A stretch of 64,000 nucleotides of DNA. Source: Candidatus Reidiella endopervernicosa. GTDB lineage: Bacteria; Pseudomonadota; Gammaproteobacteria; GCF-013343005. Below, one piece after another: positions 1-11,602 of the stretch (the first letter of the stretch is position 1; every line of letters begins with the position of its first letter). A model generated the notes under the pieces. It saw only the letters and a list, made by a program, of their open reading frames with translations. It had not been told where the DNA came from and searched no databases. The stretch lies in NCBI RefSeq assembly GCF_013343005.1, contig NZ_CP054491.1, positions 2,648,501 through 2,712,500 of the forward strand. Direction: 5' to 3'. The position numbers and the translations under genes were made by a program.

Positions 1-1252
1 GCGGTGTCTTGAGTTCATGATTGAGCATATCCATAAAACGACTCTGCTCTCTGCGCTGTCGCTTCTCGATTTCGAGCTGTTGTTGGCTCATTCTCAAACT
101 CTGCTGTGCCTGTTCGCTTGCGCGCATCATCTCTTTTGAGCGGCTATGCAGCAGACTAAACATCAAACCGGAGGTCACAATACCCTGAAACAGCAGCACG
201 AGAAGATATATCTTTTGAGGTTCAATCCAGCCCAGCAAGATCAGTTGCTCATCGAGCTGTGCAACGGCAATAAGAATATAAAAAAGCCTCAATGTAGCTA
301 TCTTGGGAACGGCCTCACGTTTTGCACTAAAGGCCAGATATAGAAACAGTGGTACGAACAGCAGCTTCACCAGGGCGTTAACATGGAGAGCCATTTGTGT
401 ATTGCCATAGAACATGATCCCTAATTCGATCAGGATTAATACCGCCAAGAGATCGAGCGCACGCAACGCCGGTTTCGACGGTGCATAGTCAGCAAACATC
501 GTTCGGTGAAACATCAAGGCAGTCAACGGCATGATACAGACCAGATAGTTCGTAACCACATCGGTTGCACCACTGGGTATGAAGCCAATTATTGGTACTA
601 GACGCCCTGTAATAGCGAGATGATAGAGGATGTAACAACTCTGATAGAGAACAAACCAGGCCACCACTCTCTGGCGACCCGCAACATAGTCACTGACCGC
701 CCAAAACAACAACCACAATAAGAGCCCTGCATACAGTGCCTGAAACAGGACAAATCTATAATCAAGGTTTCGTGCATCCGCTGGCTGATGAACATCGAGC
801 AACATAAACGAAGAGCTGGTAGTTTGCAGACGAAGATAATAGACCGTCTCAGGCGCGCTAGGATTAACCACGAACTCCAGCGCCACCATCGTAAAATCGT
901 AGTCATCTGTGTAACTGCGATCACCCAGCACCTGAGTTTTCCAACCATTAACTGAAGCAGGGTCTGGTTCATAGAGGACGACCTGATCCAGAATGGTCGG
1001 GTTGATACGTACCAGCAGCTCGCCTGTCTTATCTGGCGTTACAACGAATCGAATCCAGTGCACCGATTCGCTAAAGCCCTTAGACAAGAAATCACCCATT
1101 GGCTTGAAATCAGCCTTCGCGACTTCATTGATTGACATCGTACCGAAACGATCCTCAATAACTCCGCGCGATGAGACAAGCTCGCTGCCCCACACGGTCG
1201 CAGTGAGTCCAAAGCAGCAGAGAAAGATCAGATATATGAGAATCTTTTTCAT
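1..1252 (-). CDS. 7TMR-DISM sensor histidine kinase, N-terminal part (runs off window)
   Basis: A frame open from the ATG at 1252 to the window edge gives about 417 residues. It starts with a signal peptide (MKKILIYLIFL, cleavage near VWG-SE), followed by an extracellular beta-rich region (about 25-175) of the 7TMR-DISM extracellular type, several hydrophobic helices (about 185-385), a polar coiled-coil stretch, and finally HELKTP, the histidine phosphoacceptor box, at the very edge. The kinase core must therefore lie outside the window. The family senses periplasmic ligands, often carbohydrates, and signals across the inner membrane. No Shine-Dalgarno is obvious, and the frame is open further upstream, so the start rests on the signal peptide. 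A 283-bp repeat element lies 82 bp upstream of the start. The kinase domain and ligand cannot be seen. Confidence 0.82.
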   Translation of the reverse strand, partial: MKKILIYLIFLCCFGLTATVWGSELVSSRGVIEDRFGTMSINEVAKADFKPMGDFLSKGFSESVHWIRFVVTPDKTGELLVRINPTILDQVVLYEPDPASVNGWKTQVLGDRSYTDDYDFTMVALEFVVNPSAPETVYYLRLQTTSSSFMLLDVHQPADARNLDYRFVLFQALYAGLLLWLLFWAVSDYVAGRQRVVAWFVLYQSCYILYHLAITGRLVPIIGFIPSGATDVVTNYLVCIMPLTALMFHRTMFADYAPSKPALRALDLLAVLILIELGIMFYGNTQMALHVNALVKLLFVPLFLYLAFSAKREAVPKIATLRLFYILIAVAQLDEQLILLGWIEPQKIYLLVLLFQGIVTSGLMFSLLHSRSKEMMRASEQAQQSLRMSQQQLEIEKRQRREQSRFMDMLNHELKTP

Positions 1253-1334
1253 CAAATTCAGTATTAATAATCCCGCATCACGCTGGAAAATCCTGCGCTT
1301 GCCTAATCCAAGACAGGTAAAACTAGATTGCCTT

Positions 1335-1617
1335 CGCTGACCGCCATGGATAGCGAAGCGAAGGCGATTAGTCCGCGATAGTCGACGCCGTCTGCATATT
1401 CGTAGTTGAGAGCGCGAGCGGACGACGAAGAAGATGCAGCAGCGGCTTTATGTCGGCGTAGAGTCACTGAGGGAGTTGTGTAGAGCCGCGAAGAGGTGAT
1501 TACGCAACGTACGCAGAACAGTCGAGGCGCCGAAGGCATAAACGGTCGCGTTAAGTTTTGCTGTTTGCTTGGGCTTGGATGCCCAAAACAAACTTTCGCA
1601 AAATAGCGACTCCCCGA
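1335..1617 (-). repeat. Interspersed non-coding element, copy 1 (subfamily alpha)
   Basis: One of nine near-identical copies. Read on the minus strand it begins TCGGGGAGTCGC and ends GGCGGTCAGCG. It contains a hairpin around TTTTGGGC/GCCCAA near its left end and another formed by ACCGCC/GGCGGT at its right end; in this copy one base of the second stem is mutated (ATCGCC), so it may be older. It lies upstream of the sensor kinase and is the only copy not clearly inside a gene. No direct repeat flanks it. Confidence 0.9.
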
Positions 1618-1683
1618 TGCGAATTTTGACAATTGAACATATAACCAGAAATTTTACATGGCAAATTGCCCATAGGACTGGGC

Positions 1684-1725
1684 AAAAAAAAACAGGCAGT
1701 ACCGAAATACGGTAACTGCCTGTTT
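1684..1725 (-). terminator. Rho-independent terminator after tRNA-Arg
   Basis: On the minus strand, a GC-containing stem (ACAGGCAGT paired with ACTGCCTGT, extended by ACCG/CGGT) is followed by a run of nine T. It sits directly downstream of the tRNA-Arg 3' end. Confidence 0.8.
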
Positions 1726-1738
1726 GGTCTTTCCAATA

Positions 1739-1815
1739 TGGTGCGCCCGGCACGATTCGAACGTGCGACCGCCTGGTTCGTAGCCAGGTACTCTATCCAG
1801 CTGAGCTACGGGCGC
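1739..1815 (-). tRNA. tRNA-Arg (anticodon ACG)
   Basis: A 77-nt cloverleaf on the minus strand, starting GCGCCCGTAGCTCAGC and ending with an encoded CCA. The anticodon loop CTACGAA gives ACG, which decodes CGU/CGC/CGA after deamination to inosine. The TTCGAATC T-loop and seven-base acceptor pairing are visible. It is followed by a strong terminator. Confidence 0.97.
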
Positions 1816-2011
1816 TTTTTAGAGCAGCAGATTATGAAGATCTAGCCTGCTGCTGTCAAGATAAATGACTGAGAGTGAAGAATTTTCGGCTCTCTCAGTT
1901 CATTCGTTCAGAGGGTTTCCACCCTCTATCGAAACCTCCTATATATTCGAAGGATTCGAAGTACAATCTTGACGGTTATCTGCCGTCAAACATCAACAAC
2001 AGATAGGAAAA

Positions 2012-2101
2012 TGGCGGAGAGCGAGGGATTCGAACCCTCGATAGAGTTTCCCCTATACACCCTTAGCAGGGGTGCGCCTTCAGCCACTCGGCCAGCTCTC
2101 C
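2012..2101 (-). tRNA. tRNA-Ser (anticodon GCT)
   Basis: A 90-nt class II tRNA on the minus strand, starting GGAGAGCTGGCC, with a long variable arm, a GGTTCGAATCC T-arm and an encoded CCA. The anticodon loop CTGCTAA gives GCU, decoding AGC/AGU. Its position between csrA and tRNA-Arg matches the csrA-serV-argV order of gammaproteobacteria such as E. coli. Confidence 0.97.
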
Positions 2102-2170
2102 TTCTCGTCACTCGGAGGCCTTAACCCCCTCGTTTTGAGCAGGCAGTAGAATACCTGCGTCGCACCAATA

Positions 2171-2205
2171 AATAAACCCCATGATCGAAGATCATGGGGT
2201 TTATT
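2171..2205 (-). terminator. Terminator downstream of csrA
   Basis: A perfect 16-bp inverted repeat (AATAAACCCCATGATC and its complement) around a GAA/TTC loop, 26 bp after the csrA stop, with T-rich sequence following on the minus strand. The symmetry would also allow termination from the other strand. Confidence 0.85.
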
Positions 2206-2230
2206 TTGGTTTACTACTTCGCGAAACGGT

Positions 2231-2413
2231 TTAGAACGATTCGGTCTCTTTCTCGCGTTTAATACGCTCGTAGATCTCTTCGCGGTGAACGGCTACATCT
2301 TTAGGTGCGTTAACACCAATTCGGACCTGATTACCCTTAACTCCAAGTACGGTCACAGTAACTTCATCACCAACCATGAGGGTTTCACCAACCCTACGCG
2401 TTAGAATCAGCAT
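2231..2413 (-). CDS. csrA: Carbon storage regulator CsrA
   Basis: Encodes a 60-residue RNA-binding dimer that recognises GGA motifs in mRNA leaders and represses or stabilises them; it is held back by GGA-rich small RNAs. The sequence is a full-length match to the family: [10 protein letters not shown] at the start, [13 protein letters not shown] in the core, and the conserved [10 protein letters not shown] helix, including the RNA-contacting residues L4, R6, R7 and R44. It is preceded by GGAG at a good distance (in CAAGGAGATAAATAATG). It lies downstream of lysC and upstream of tRNA-Ser, as in E. coli and Pseudomonas. A probable CsrA-antagonising small RNA is present at 44219-44365, so target and antagonist are in one window. 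Confidence 0.98.
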   Translation of the reverse strand: MLILTRRVGETLMVGDEVTVTVLGVKGNQVRIGVNAPKDVAVHREEIYERIKREKETESF

Positions 2414-2571
2414 TATTTATCTCCTTGCCTTGTCTCATCATCCTGAATTGCTTCCTTACTGCTCTGCATCCCACAGAGTCACAAGACAATCCAGTATCGC
2501 AAAATGTAATTATCTTTATTATTTGTTGCCATTATAGTCGGGCAGTCCTGCTATAAACAGTTCCACTACAG

Positions 2572-3795
2572 CTACTGTGGGCTTTTCTCCAGCTCGAACG
2601 CCTCATGCAGGGCTCGCACACCTAGTTCGAGGTACTTCTCATCTACCACCACAGAGATCTTGATCTCTGAGGTAGAGATCATGCGGATATTGATCCCCTC
2701 TCCAGCCAGGGTCTCAAACATCTTGCTGGCGATACCGGCATGCGAACGCATACCGACACCGACCAGCGAAATCTTGATGATCTTGTTATCACCATTTACC
2801 TCACGCGCACCGAGCTCATCGGCACTCTGCTTGAGAATATCGAGCGCCTTATCGTAGTCGTTACGATGTACGGTAAAGGTAAAGTCAGTGGTCGAATCCT
2901 CGGCGATGTTCTGCACGATCATATCGACCTCGACGTTGGCCTCTGAAATTGGCCCCAGAATCTTGTGAGCAACACCTGGCTGATCGGGCACACCCAGTAT
3001 GGTAAGCTTGGCCTCGTCGCGATTGAAGGCGATACCTGAGATCAGTGCATCTTCCATCTCTTCATCCTCATAGCTAATCAGCGTGCCTTCACCCTCTTCA
3101 AATGAGGAGAGCACGCGAAGTGGTACGTTATATTTTCCGGCAAACTCAACGGCGCGTATCTGCAGCACCTTCGAACCGAGACTGGCCATCTCCAGCATCT
3201 CTTCAAAGGTAATCTTGTTCAGACGACGTGCATCACTAACGACACGCGGGTCGGTGGTGTAAACCCCATCGACATCGGTATAGATCTGGCACTCATCGGC
3301 CTTCAGCGCAGCAGCCAGCGCTACGGCAGTAGTATCGGAACCACCTCGTCCGAGGGTGGTGATACTGCCGTGCTCATCGACACCCTGAAAACCGGCCACT
3401 ACCACAACACGACCAGCGGATAGATCCTTCTGCACGTTCTGATTATCGATATCGAGAATACGCGCCTTGCTGAAGGAGCTATCAGTCAGGATATGGACCT
3501 GAGAGCCAGTATAGGAGCGCGCAGGATAACCACGCTGCTCCAGCGCCATGCAGAGCAGTGCAATGGTCACCTGCTCGCCTGTGGAGACCAGCACATCCAT
3601 CTCACGTGGACTGGGCTTATCGGTGATATCACTCGCCAGACCGATCAGGCGATTGGTCTCGCCACTCATGGCGGAGACAACTACAACGACGTCGTTCCCC
3701 TTGTCACGCCAACCGGCTACCTTGTCGGCTACATTGCCGATCCGCTCGGTGGTACCAACAGAGGTACCCCCATATTTCTGCACAATCAAACTCAT
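2572..3795 (-). CDS. lysC: Aspartate kinase, lysine/threonine-regulated type
   Basis: Phosphorylates L-aspartate with ATP, the first step to lysine, threonine, methionine and diaminopimelate. The 407-residue product has the usual length of the monofunctional class found in Pseudomonas. KYGGTSVG lies at the N-terminus, [13 protein letters not shown] and STGEQV in the kinase domain, and [14 protein letters not shown] and [13 protein letters not shown] at the active site. Two ACT domains follow (about 265-340 and 345-405; [15 protein letters not shown] opens the second). It is 68 bp downstream of alaS on the same strand, and the pair is probably co-transcribed. The 68-bp gap is too short for a lysine riboswitch and none is seen. 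Confidence 0.96.
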   Translation of the reverse strand: MSLIVQKYGGTSVGTTERIGNVADKVAGWRDKGNDVVVVVSAMSGETNRLIGLASDITDKPSPREMDVLVSTGEQVTIALLCMALEQRGYPARSYTGSQVHILTDSSFSKARILDIDNQNVQKDLSAGRVVVVAGFQGVDEHGSITTLGRGGSDTTAVALAAALKADECQIYTDVDGVYTTDPRVVSDARRLNKITFEEMLEMASLGSKVLQIRAVEFAGKYNVPLRVLSSFEEGEGTLISYEDEEMEDALISGIAFNRDEAKLTILGVPDQPGVAHKILGPISEANVEVDMIVQNIAEDSTTDFTFTVHRNDYDKALDILKQSADELGAREVNGDNKIIKISLVGVGMRSHAGIASKMFETLAGEGINIRMISTSEIKISVVVDEKYLELGVRALHEAFELEKSPQ

Positions 3796-3863
3796 ACACT
3801 TATCCCAATGAAAAAGCGTTTCACAAATTAGTTAAATAGGGCTTTGCCGTACGGGGCGCTTAT

Positions 3864-6497
<2,634 letters not shown>

Positions 6498-6543
6498 TCA
6501 GATTTCCAACTCATCAATCGTTTGAATCAAACACTGGGAGCGA

Positions 6544-7020
6544 CTATTCGCCCTCCAGCACCACCGCTATATGGTCGTGATCAAAACCGCGATATTGAAG
6601 GAAGCGCATCCGTTTTGCCCGCTCCTTCATATCTTCGATCGGTCGATCACCAAATTTTTTGCTATAGACCGAAGCGGCACGTTCGTACCAGTCGATCTCA
6701 CCCTGCGCCACGGCCTCTCGAAACTGCGCAGAGACCAGCGCATCGTCGACACCCCGTTCACGCAGCTCAGCGACGATACGTCTGGGGCCGTAACCTTTGC
6801 CACTTCGTTGCCGCAGATAGGCCTCAGCGAAGCGTTCATCGCTCTGTAAACGCTCATCGACAAGACGGTTTAAGACCGATTCAATCAGCTCGGGCATCAC
6901 ACCGCGCGTCTTCAGTTTGGTCTCAAGTTCGCGCTGCGAGTGTTCACGCCGCGCAAGCAGACCAACCGCCGTAGCGTAGACCTCACTCTCGGTCTGGCAG
7001 CCCGTTTCACGCTTTGCCAA
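6544..7020 (-). CDS. recX: RecA regulator RecX
   Basis: Encodes 158 residues of the RecX family, which binds and caps RecA filaments to limit strand exchange. Visible features are the helical repeats with LLARREHSQRELETKL at the N-terminus, DERFAEAYLRQRSGKGYGP in the second repeat and RRIVAELRERG, plus a basic C-terminal part (RFLQYRGFDHD). The length is typical. It lies 133 bp downstream of recA; the intervening hairpin suggests recX is made by partial readthrough, as known in E. coli. It is followed closely by alaS. Confidence 0.95.
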   Translation of the reverse strand: MAKRETGCQTESEVYATAVGLLARREHSQRELETKLKTRGVMPELIESVLNRLVDERLQSDERFAEAYLRQRSGKGYGPRRIVAELRERGVDDALVSAQFREAVAQGEIDWYERAASVYSKKFGDRPIEDMKERAKRMRFLQYRGFDHDHIAVVLEGE

Positions 7021-7079
7021 AACAGTAGCCCATCGACGAAATCGGGTAGTTTAATCAAAAGGTGGGAAAAAGGGGATAG

Positions 7080-7110
7080 CGAGACCGAAATTTGTTGGAT
7101 TTCGGCCTCG
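7080..7110 (-). terminator. Hairpin between recA and recX, probable partial terminator
   Basis: An inverted repeat of 11 bp with one mismatch (GAGACCGAAAT against ATTTCGGCCTC) around a seven-base loop. On the minus strand a run of six T follows after about ten bases, so the U-tract is not immediately adjacent. It fits a leaky terminator between recA and recX. Confidence 0.5.
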
Positions 7111-7153
7111 CTGCACTACTGCGACCCATTCTCGTGAGTCGTGCTCGGATCAA

Positions 7154-8194
7154 TTATCCCTCTGCAGCCTCCAGCGGCTCTTCCTGTGCATCACCTGCTA
7201 CCACGTCAGGAAGTAGTTCAGCGCGAATGCGTCCCTCGATATCGGCCGCCATATCGGCGTTCTCCTTGAGGAAGTTACGCACATTGTCCTTACCCTGACC
7301 GATTCGATCACCGTTATAGCTGTACCAGGCGCCCGCCTTGTCGACGATATCGAGTTTCACACCCATATCGATGATTTCACCCTCTCGCGAGATACCCTGA
7401 CCGTAGAGGATATCGAACTCGGTCTGTTTGAAGGGGGGCGCGACCTTGTTCTTCACGACCTTAACGCGTGTCTCGTTACCAACCACCTCGTCACCCCTCT
7501 TGATCGCACCGATGCGGCGAATATCGAGACGTACCGAGGAGTAGAATTTGAGCGCGTTACCACCGGTAGTGGTCTCAGGTGAACCGAACATCACACCGAT
7601 CTTCATGCGAATCTGGTTGATGAAAATCACCAGTGTATTGGAGCGTTTGATATTAGCGGTCAGCTTACGCAGCGCCTGACTCATCAGTCGTGCCTGCAGG
7701 CCAACGTGTGAGTCACCCATATCGCCCTCGATCTCAGCCTTAGGCGTCAATGCCGCCACCGAGTCGACGACGACCACATCAACCGCACTGGAGCGGACCA
7801 GCATATCGGTGATTTCAAGCGCCTGCTCACCCGTATCGGGCTGAGAAACCAGCAGATCATCAACATTCACACCCAGCTTCTCGGCGTACTGCGGATCGAG
7901 TGCATGCTCAGCATCGACGAAGGCACAGGTGCCACCAACCTTCTGCGCCTCAGCAATCACTTGCAGGGTCAGAGTCGTTTTACCCGAAGATTCAGGACCG
8001 TAGATCTCAACCACACGCCCCTTGGGCAGACCACCTATACCGAGCGCCACATCGAGCCCCAGCGAACCGGTCGAGATCGCCTCGATATTACGAATGGTGC
8101 TCTCATCACCCATACGCATGACTGAGCCTTTACCAAACTGCTTCTCAATCTGACCCAGAGCGGCTGCTAGTGCTTTTTTCTTCTGATCATCCAC
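7154..8194 (-). CDS. recA: Recombinase RecA
   Basis: Encodes the 346-residue DNA strand-exchange ATPase and LexA co-protease. The Walker A motif [10 protein letters not shown] is at about residue 66, Walker B is [10 protein letters not shown] at about 140, and the loop L1/L2 region includes [14 protein letters not shown] and [14 protein letters not shown]. The C-terminus is acidic (EEPLEAAEG), as usual. Preceded by a GGAG box (TGGAGATGACACCG). It heads the leftward recA-recX-alaS-lysC-csrA block. I did not find a canonical CTGT-N8-ACAG LexA box in the 183 bp upstream of the start, which is unusual for a gammaproteobacterium. Confidence 0.98.
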   Translation of the reverse strand: MDDQKKKALAAALGQIEKQFGKGSVMRMGDESTIRNIEAISTGSLGLDVALGIGGLPKGRVVEIYGPESSGKTTLTLQVIAEAQKVGGTCAFVDAEHALDPQYAEKLGVNVDDLLVSQPDTGEQALEITDMLVRSSAVDVVVVDSVAALTPKAEIEGDMGDSHVGLQARLMSQALRKLTANIKRSNTLVIFINQIRMKIGVMFGSPETTTGGNALKFYSSVRLDIRRIGAIKRGDEVVGNETRVKVVKNKVAPPFKQTEFDILYGQGISREGEIIDMGVKLDIVDKAGAWYSYNGDRIGQGKDNVRNFLKENADMAADIEGRIRAELLPDVVAGDAQEEPLEAAEG

Positions 8195-8253
8195 GGTGTC
8201 ATCTCCATAGTTTCAAATTCGTTTAACGGTTCGCATCTGCATGCTTGAGATGA

Positions 8254-8282
8254 AACCTAGACGATATATTTTTGTATGTCAA
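8254..8282 (-). promoter_or_regulatory. Possible recA promoter
   Basis: On the minus strand there is a consensus -35 hexamer TTGACA (8277-8282), and 17 nt downstream a weak -10 candidate TAGGTT (8254-8259). Surroundings are AT-rich. The -10 is poor, so this is tentative. Confidence 0.3.
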
Positions 8283-8377
8283 TATTTTTTATTACCTACG
8301 TATGTTTTACTTTCTCTCGATATATATGTAATCTCCCCTCAACAATCATAACAACCATATAGATGGAGTTTTGGCCC

Positions 8378-9280
8378 ATGGCTAAACCTGTAAAAAGTGT
8401 TGAAGAGCAACTCTCCGAACTAAAGTGGAATACCCGTCAGCGACTTCAATACATTGAAATCATGGTTTTTTATTGCGGCGTTCTGACACGAAACGATGTC
8501 GCCAGGGCTTTTGGTATTTCCGATCCCGCCGCCACCAAGGACATCAGCCTCTATGGCCGCCTCGCTCCAGAGAACCTGATCTACAAACAGGCACTGTTCG
8601 GTTATGTGCCGGGACCAAACTTCACAGCGATCGTCTCCGATCTCTCCCCGGAAGCGGTATTACCGATGATCGCCGCCAACCTGACCAGCATGAACGGCCC
8701 CTATGGTGATAGTTCGATCTTCAGCATTCCCGCCGAGAGACTGCCGATTCCCGCCAGACTTCCACACAGAACCATCACCGCCGAGGTGTTACGTGCCGTG
8801 GCGCAGAGACGAAAGGTCGGCATCACCTACCGCTCACTCTCCGACAGCGACCACGACCCAGTTCGCATCATCGAACCGCACGCGCTCTGCCATAACGGGC
8901 TGCGCTGGCACATCCGCGCCTATAGTGAACAGAGCTTCGATTTCCGTGACTTCGTACTCTCTCGAATCACCGCCGCCCAACTCCTCGACGAGGAGGCGGA
9001 GTCGGATGCTCAGTACGATGAGGATTGGGCAGAGTCGATCACCCTACTACTCACGCCCCACCCAGGACTGAGCGAGAAGAAACGCCAGAGCCTGCTAATC
9101 GACTACGGCGCGGAGGATGGAATCATTACCATTGAGGTGCGACGCGCCCTACTCGGCTACCTGCTGCAGCAGCTCTCGGTCGACACCAGCCACGACAGCT
9201 CACTCAATCCCGACGCCTATCAGCTGATAGTCGCCAATCGCGACGAGGTAGAACCGTTTGCAGAGTGGGCTTTTAGATAA
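8378..9280 (+). CDS. WYL-domain transcriptional regulator (BrxR/CapW-like)
   Basis: About 300 residues with a winged-helix N-terminus (about 15-75: RQRLQYIEIMVFYCG, LTRNDVARAFGISDPAATKD, LAPENL), a WYL domain (about 125-215: KVGITYRSLSD, EPHALCHNGLRWHIRAY, FRDFVLSRI) and a C-terminal WCX-like domain. This wHTH-WYL-WCX layout is that of BrxR and CapW, repressors of phage-defence operons (family knowledge). The ATG at 8378 has TGGAG nine bases upstream; the in-frame ATG at 8363 lacks a ribosome site, so 8378 is chosen. The next gene downstream is thpR on the opposite strand, so no defence operon is attached here. The ligand and target are unknown. Confidence 0.8.
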   Translation: MAKPVKSVEEQLSELKWNTRQRLQYIEIMVFYCGVLTRNDVARAFGISDPAATKDISLYGRLAPENLIYKQALFGYVPGPNFTAIVSDLSPEAVLPMIAANLTSMNGPYGDSSIFSIPAERLPIPARLPHRTITAEVLRAVAQRRKVGITYRSLSDSDHDPVRIIEPHALCHNGLRWHIRAYSEQSFDFRDFVLSRITAAQLLDEEAESDAQYDEDWAESITLLLTPHPGLSEKKRQSLLIDYGAEDGIITIEVRRALLGYLLQQLSVDTSHDSSLNPDAYQLIVANRDEVEPFAEWAFR

Positions 9281-9340
9281 AAGTAGACAACAGGGGATTA
9301 TCGGCCATTCACGCTATTTTTCTGCAACCTGCCACCTTTT

Positions 9341-10157
9341 TTACAGACCCCACCACCTCATCACCCGGTACTCCACCCCTTCAGAGTGGGTGACCGATTC
9401 GATCAGAACAAAGCGGTCAACAGACCAGCGGACGCTGACCGCCATGGATAGCGAAGCGAAGGCGGTTAGTCCGCGATAGTCGACGCCGTCTGCATATTCG
9501 TAGTTGAGAGCGCGAGCGGACGACGAAGAAGATGCAGCAGCGGCTTTATGTCGGCGTAGAGTCACTGAGGGAGTTGTGTAGAGCCGCGAAGAGGTGATTA
9601 CGCAACGAACGCAGGACGGTCGGGGCGCCGTAGGCATAAATGGTCGCGTTAAGTTTTTGCTGTTTGCTTGGGCTTGATGCCCAAAACAAACTTTCGCAAA
9701 ATAGCGACTCCCCGAATGGGTGAAACTGGATCGGTTCGATCGGATCACGAATCTTGCGTGCCAGGGTCATATGGGGATGGTAGGGACGCGGGTCGATCTT
9801 ATTGCCACAGGCAGCCAACGCTCTATTCAAAGTCTGAACCAATAACGTGAGTGGCTCAGGCGTAACAGTGCAACCGATCCAGGCGACACGCGCTCGTTGA
9901 AACTGCCCCACCCTGTCCAGCTCCAGCTCAAACGGCGGTGTCTTTACACCATCTGCAGCTGTACAGAGACAATCGATATCATCGAGCGGCACATTACCTA
10001 GAAAAGAGAGCGTGATATGGAGGTTTTCAGATCGGACCTGTTTGCCATGTTCATGCAGCCACCTGCGCCCCTGCTTAAAGAGGAGCGCACGCAACTTAGG
10101 CTCAGGCCAGAGAGCGAAGAAGAGACGCTTGGTTCTATTCGTTGGTGTTGAGCACAT
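9341..10157 (-). pseudogene. thpR: RNA 2',3'-cyclic phosphodiesterase ThpR, interrupted by repeat element
   Basis: Reading left from 10157, the frame gives a 2H-phosphoesterase of the LigT/ThpR family: RLFFALWPEP, first catalytic motif HITLSFLGN, second motif HPHMTLAR. After FHPF the sequence enters repeat copy 2 (9433-9715) and resumes as RWSVDRFVLIESV to a stop at 9341. Removing 9433-9715 leaves 442+92=534 nt, exactly 178 codons and a complete family-length protein of 177 residues. As it stands, translation passes out of frame inside the element and the last ~30 residues are replaced; both catalytic HxT motifs lie before the break. The start overlaps the end of pncC by 23 nt, suggesting coupling. 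Confidence 0.88.
9433..9715 (-). repeat. Interspersed element, copy 2 (subfamily alpha), inside thpR
   Basis: 283 bp, same orientation as the host gene. Left end on the minus strand is TC then GGGGAGTCGC; right end GGCGGTCAGCG. The restored target reads CAT/TCCGCTGG. Marker of subfamily alpha: CTATCGCGGACTAA near the right end. Confidence 0.95.
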
Positions 10158-10620
10158 CGATCAGCCCCGACAGGGCCAGCTCTACTGCCTGCGACCTGAC
10201 CGCATCGCGATCACCCTCAAATAGCATACTGCGCACTACCGTTGTCCACCCTCGACCCAGCCAGGCAAAACAGACCGTACCGACAGGTTTTCCGGGAACC
10301 GCACCGCCGGGACCGGCGATACCACTGATGGCGAGAGCCACATCGGCGTGACTGTTGCGACACGCCCCCTCTGCCATCTCGACTACCGTCTCTTCACTGA
10401 CGGCACCGTGCCGCTCTAGTGTCGTAGCAGCCACACCAAGCATCTCCTGCTTGGCCTCATTACTGTAGGTTACAAACCCGCGCTCAAACCAGGCCGTACT
10501 ACCTGGCAGATCGGTCATTAGCTTGGCGACCCAACCGCCGGTACACGACTCCGCCGTAGCCAGTCGTAAACCTCGCGCGGAGAGCAACTCCGCCGCCGTC
10601 TCGACCGTTTTATTAATCAC
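10135..10620 (-). CDS. pncC: Nicotinamide-nucleotide amidase (CinA C-terminal domain type)
   Basis: 161 residues; deamidates nicotinamide mononucleotide in pyridine-nucleotide salvage. Family signatures: LATAESCTGGWVAKLMTD near the N-terminus (catalytic serine/lysine region), GSTAWFERGFVTYSNEAK, LGV...LERHGAVSEETV, and ALAISGIAGPGGAVPGKPVGTV. This is the stand-alone form without the N-terminal CinA domain. It precedes thpR with a 23-nt overlap. In many gammaproteobacteria this gene lies between mutS and recA; here mutS is separated from it by the decayed signalling island. Confidence 0.95.
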   Translation of the reverse strand: MINKTVETAAELLSARGLRLATAESCTGGWVAKLMTDLPGSTAWFERGFVTYSNEAKQEMLGVAATTLERHGAVSEETVVEMAEGACRNSHADVALAISGIAGPGGAVPGKPVGTVCFAWLGRGWTTVVRSMLFEGDRDAVRSQAVELALSGLIDVLNTNE

Positions 10621-10662
10621 TCTGTGATTACCCGGCCAAGGAGGCAGTTCTGCAGCACGCGA

Positions 10663-10971
10663 CTAGCGCATCTCCAGAATCAGGGCACCGATCTCGTAGC
10701 TCTTTTCCGCTTCCATCATCTCAACACGAACCACCTCAACCTTTGCATTGAGCGGCGGCACTGCGGAGCCGTCGGGGATTACATGCAGATCGAGCTGCGA
10801 ACCGAGTTTCAGCTCCTTATCGGAACGGAACAGCACACCCCGGCCACTCAGATTAAGCGCCCGCCCTTCACTACTCGTCCCCGACTCAAGCTCGGTAAAC
10901 GAGACCTTACAATCGACCGTCATACGGAGGAAATCGCGCTTCTCACCCAATTCACTTTGATCAACCAGCAT
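10663..10971 (-). CDS. PilZ-domain c-di-GMP-binding protein
   Basis: A single-domain PilZ protein of 102 residues. Both ligand motifs are present: RDFLR (RxxxR) at about residue 12 and NLSGRG (NxSxxG) at about residue 40, so c-di-GMP binding is expected. I chose the ATG at 10971 because GGAGGT lies six bases before it; the upstream ATG at 10998 has no such site. It is the first gene left of the signalling island and transcribed with pncC and thpR in the same direction (42 bp to pncC). The partner it regulates cannot be told from the sequence. Confidence 0.88.
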   Translation of the reverse strand: MLVDQSELGEKRDFLRMTVDCKVSFTELESGTSSEGRALNLSGRGVLFRSDKELKLGSQLDLHVIPDGSAVPPLNAKVEVVRVEMMEAEKSYEIGALILEMR

Positions 10972-11389
10972 TGTGTACCTCCAGAAGTAACTGTGCACTA
11001 GTTATCAGACTATTTCGGCAGATGCAAGAAGAAACCTCGCAACCCCAACATATAGGGCAACCAGTGATCACTCACCACAATATATGCGCTTATTCTTCCC
11101 GCGATCTATTTAACAATACCCTAATATTAACCAACATTCATATCACCAAAATAGCTGCTAAAAGAGAGACTAAATAAGCAGATTTGAGGAGATAAACTAC
11201 CGACATATCAGACTCGCCAATCGCGTTGCGAGTAGCCAGTTGGCCCTTACAAATCGTAATACTAAGAACAAAACGCAGCCTCACCGGATTAGATGAGCCC
11301 GCTTACACAAGTCTCTCTGCTAGATTGCTATAGACGGAGATAAATCTTCTCCTCACCAAGCCGCACAAGGGAGGTCCTACGTCCACTAT
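10972..11389. other. Intergenic region, no gene recognised
   Basis: About 420 bp between the PilZ gene and the first island remnant. Short open frames here have no recognisable domain or ribosome site. No terminator or repeat is evident. Confidence 0.5.
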
Positions 11390-11602
11390 ATGAACCATAT
11401 AGATGGCTCCATATTGATGAGTGTAGAGCTAGCCGGGGTGGTGATCGTCGACGACGAGCCACTTCACTTCAACATGCCGAGCGAGATATTGAAGGATAAC
11501 GACGCCATTAAGGCCGCAGTGAACGTGACACAGTCGACCGTGTGTTCGTTCGAAGCCACAACTGGGCCTGATCCAGCACGCTATCCTGATACCGATCGTT
11601 AA
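11390..11602 (+). pseudogene. Response-regulator receiver remnant
   Basis: A 70-residue frame containing VVIVDDEPLHFNM and EILKDNDAIKAAVN, the first half of a receiver domain very like those at 18067 and 20308. It then loses similarity (frameshift near 11530) and stops before the phosphoacceptor region. It is about half the normal domain length. No intact downstream half was found in the 280 bp that follow. Confidence 0.6.

Noticed and set aside
598-972. 124-residue minus-strand frame rich in Arg/Trp/Cys
   Set aside because: It is an alternative frame of the DISM sensor kinase, whose true frame is open from 1252 to the edge.
1303-1753. Open frames inside the repeat element (SLFWASKPKQTAK-like and CVITSSRLYTTPS-like peptides) recurring at every copy
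   Set aside because: They recur only because the DNA recurs; different copies carry stops at different places, the frame joins to different host sequence each time, and no start site is conserved.
3796-3863. Lysine riboswitch before lysC
   Set aside because: Only 68 bp separate alaS and lysC, far too short for the roughly 170-nt aptamer.
9433-9715. A two-base target duplication at copy 2 (TC on both sides)
   Set aside because: Other copies show no such duplication, and the left dinucleotide follows subfamily rather than target.
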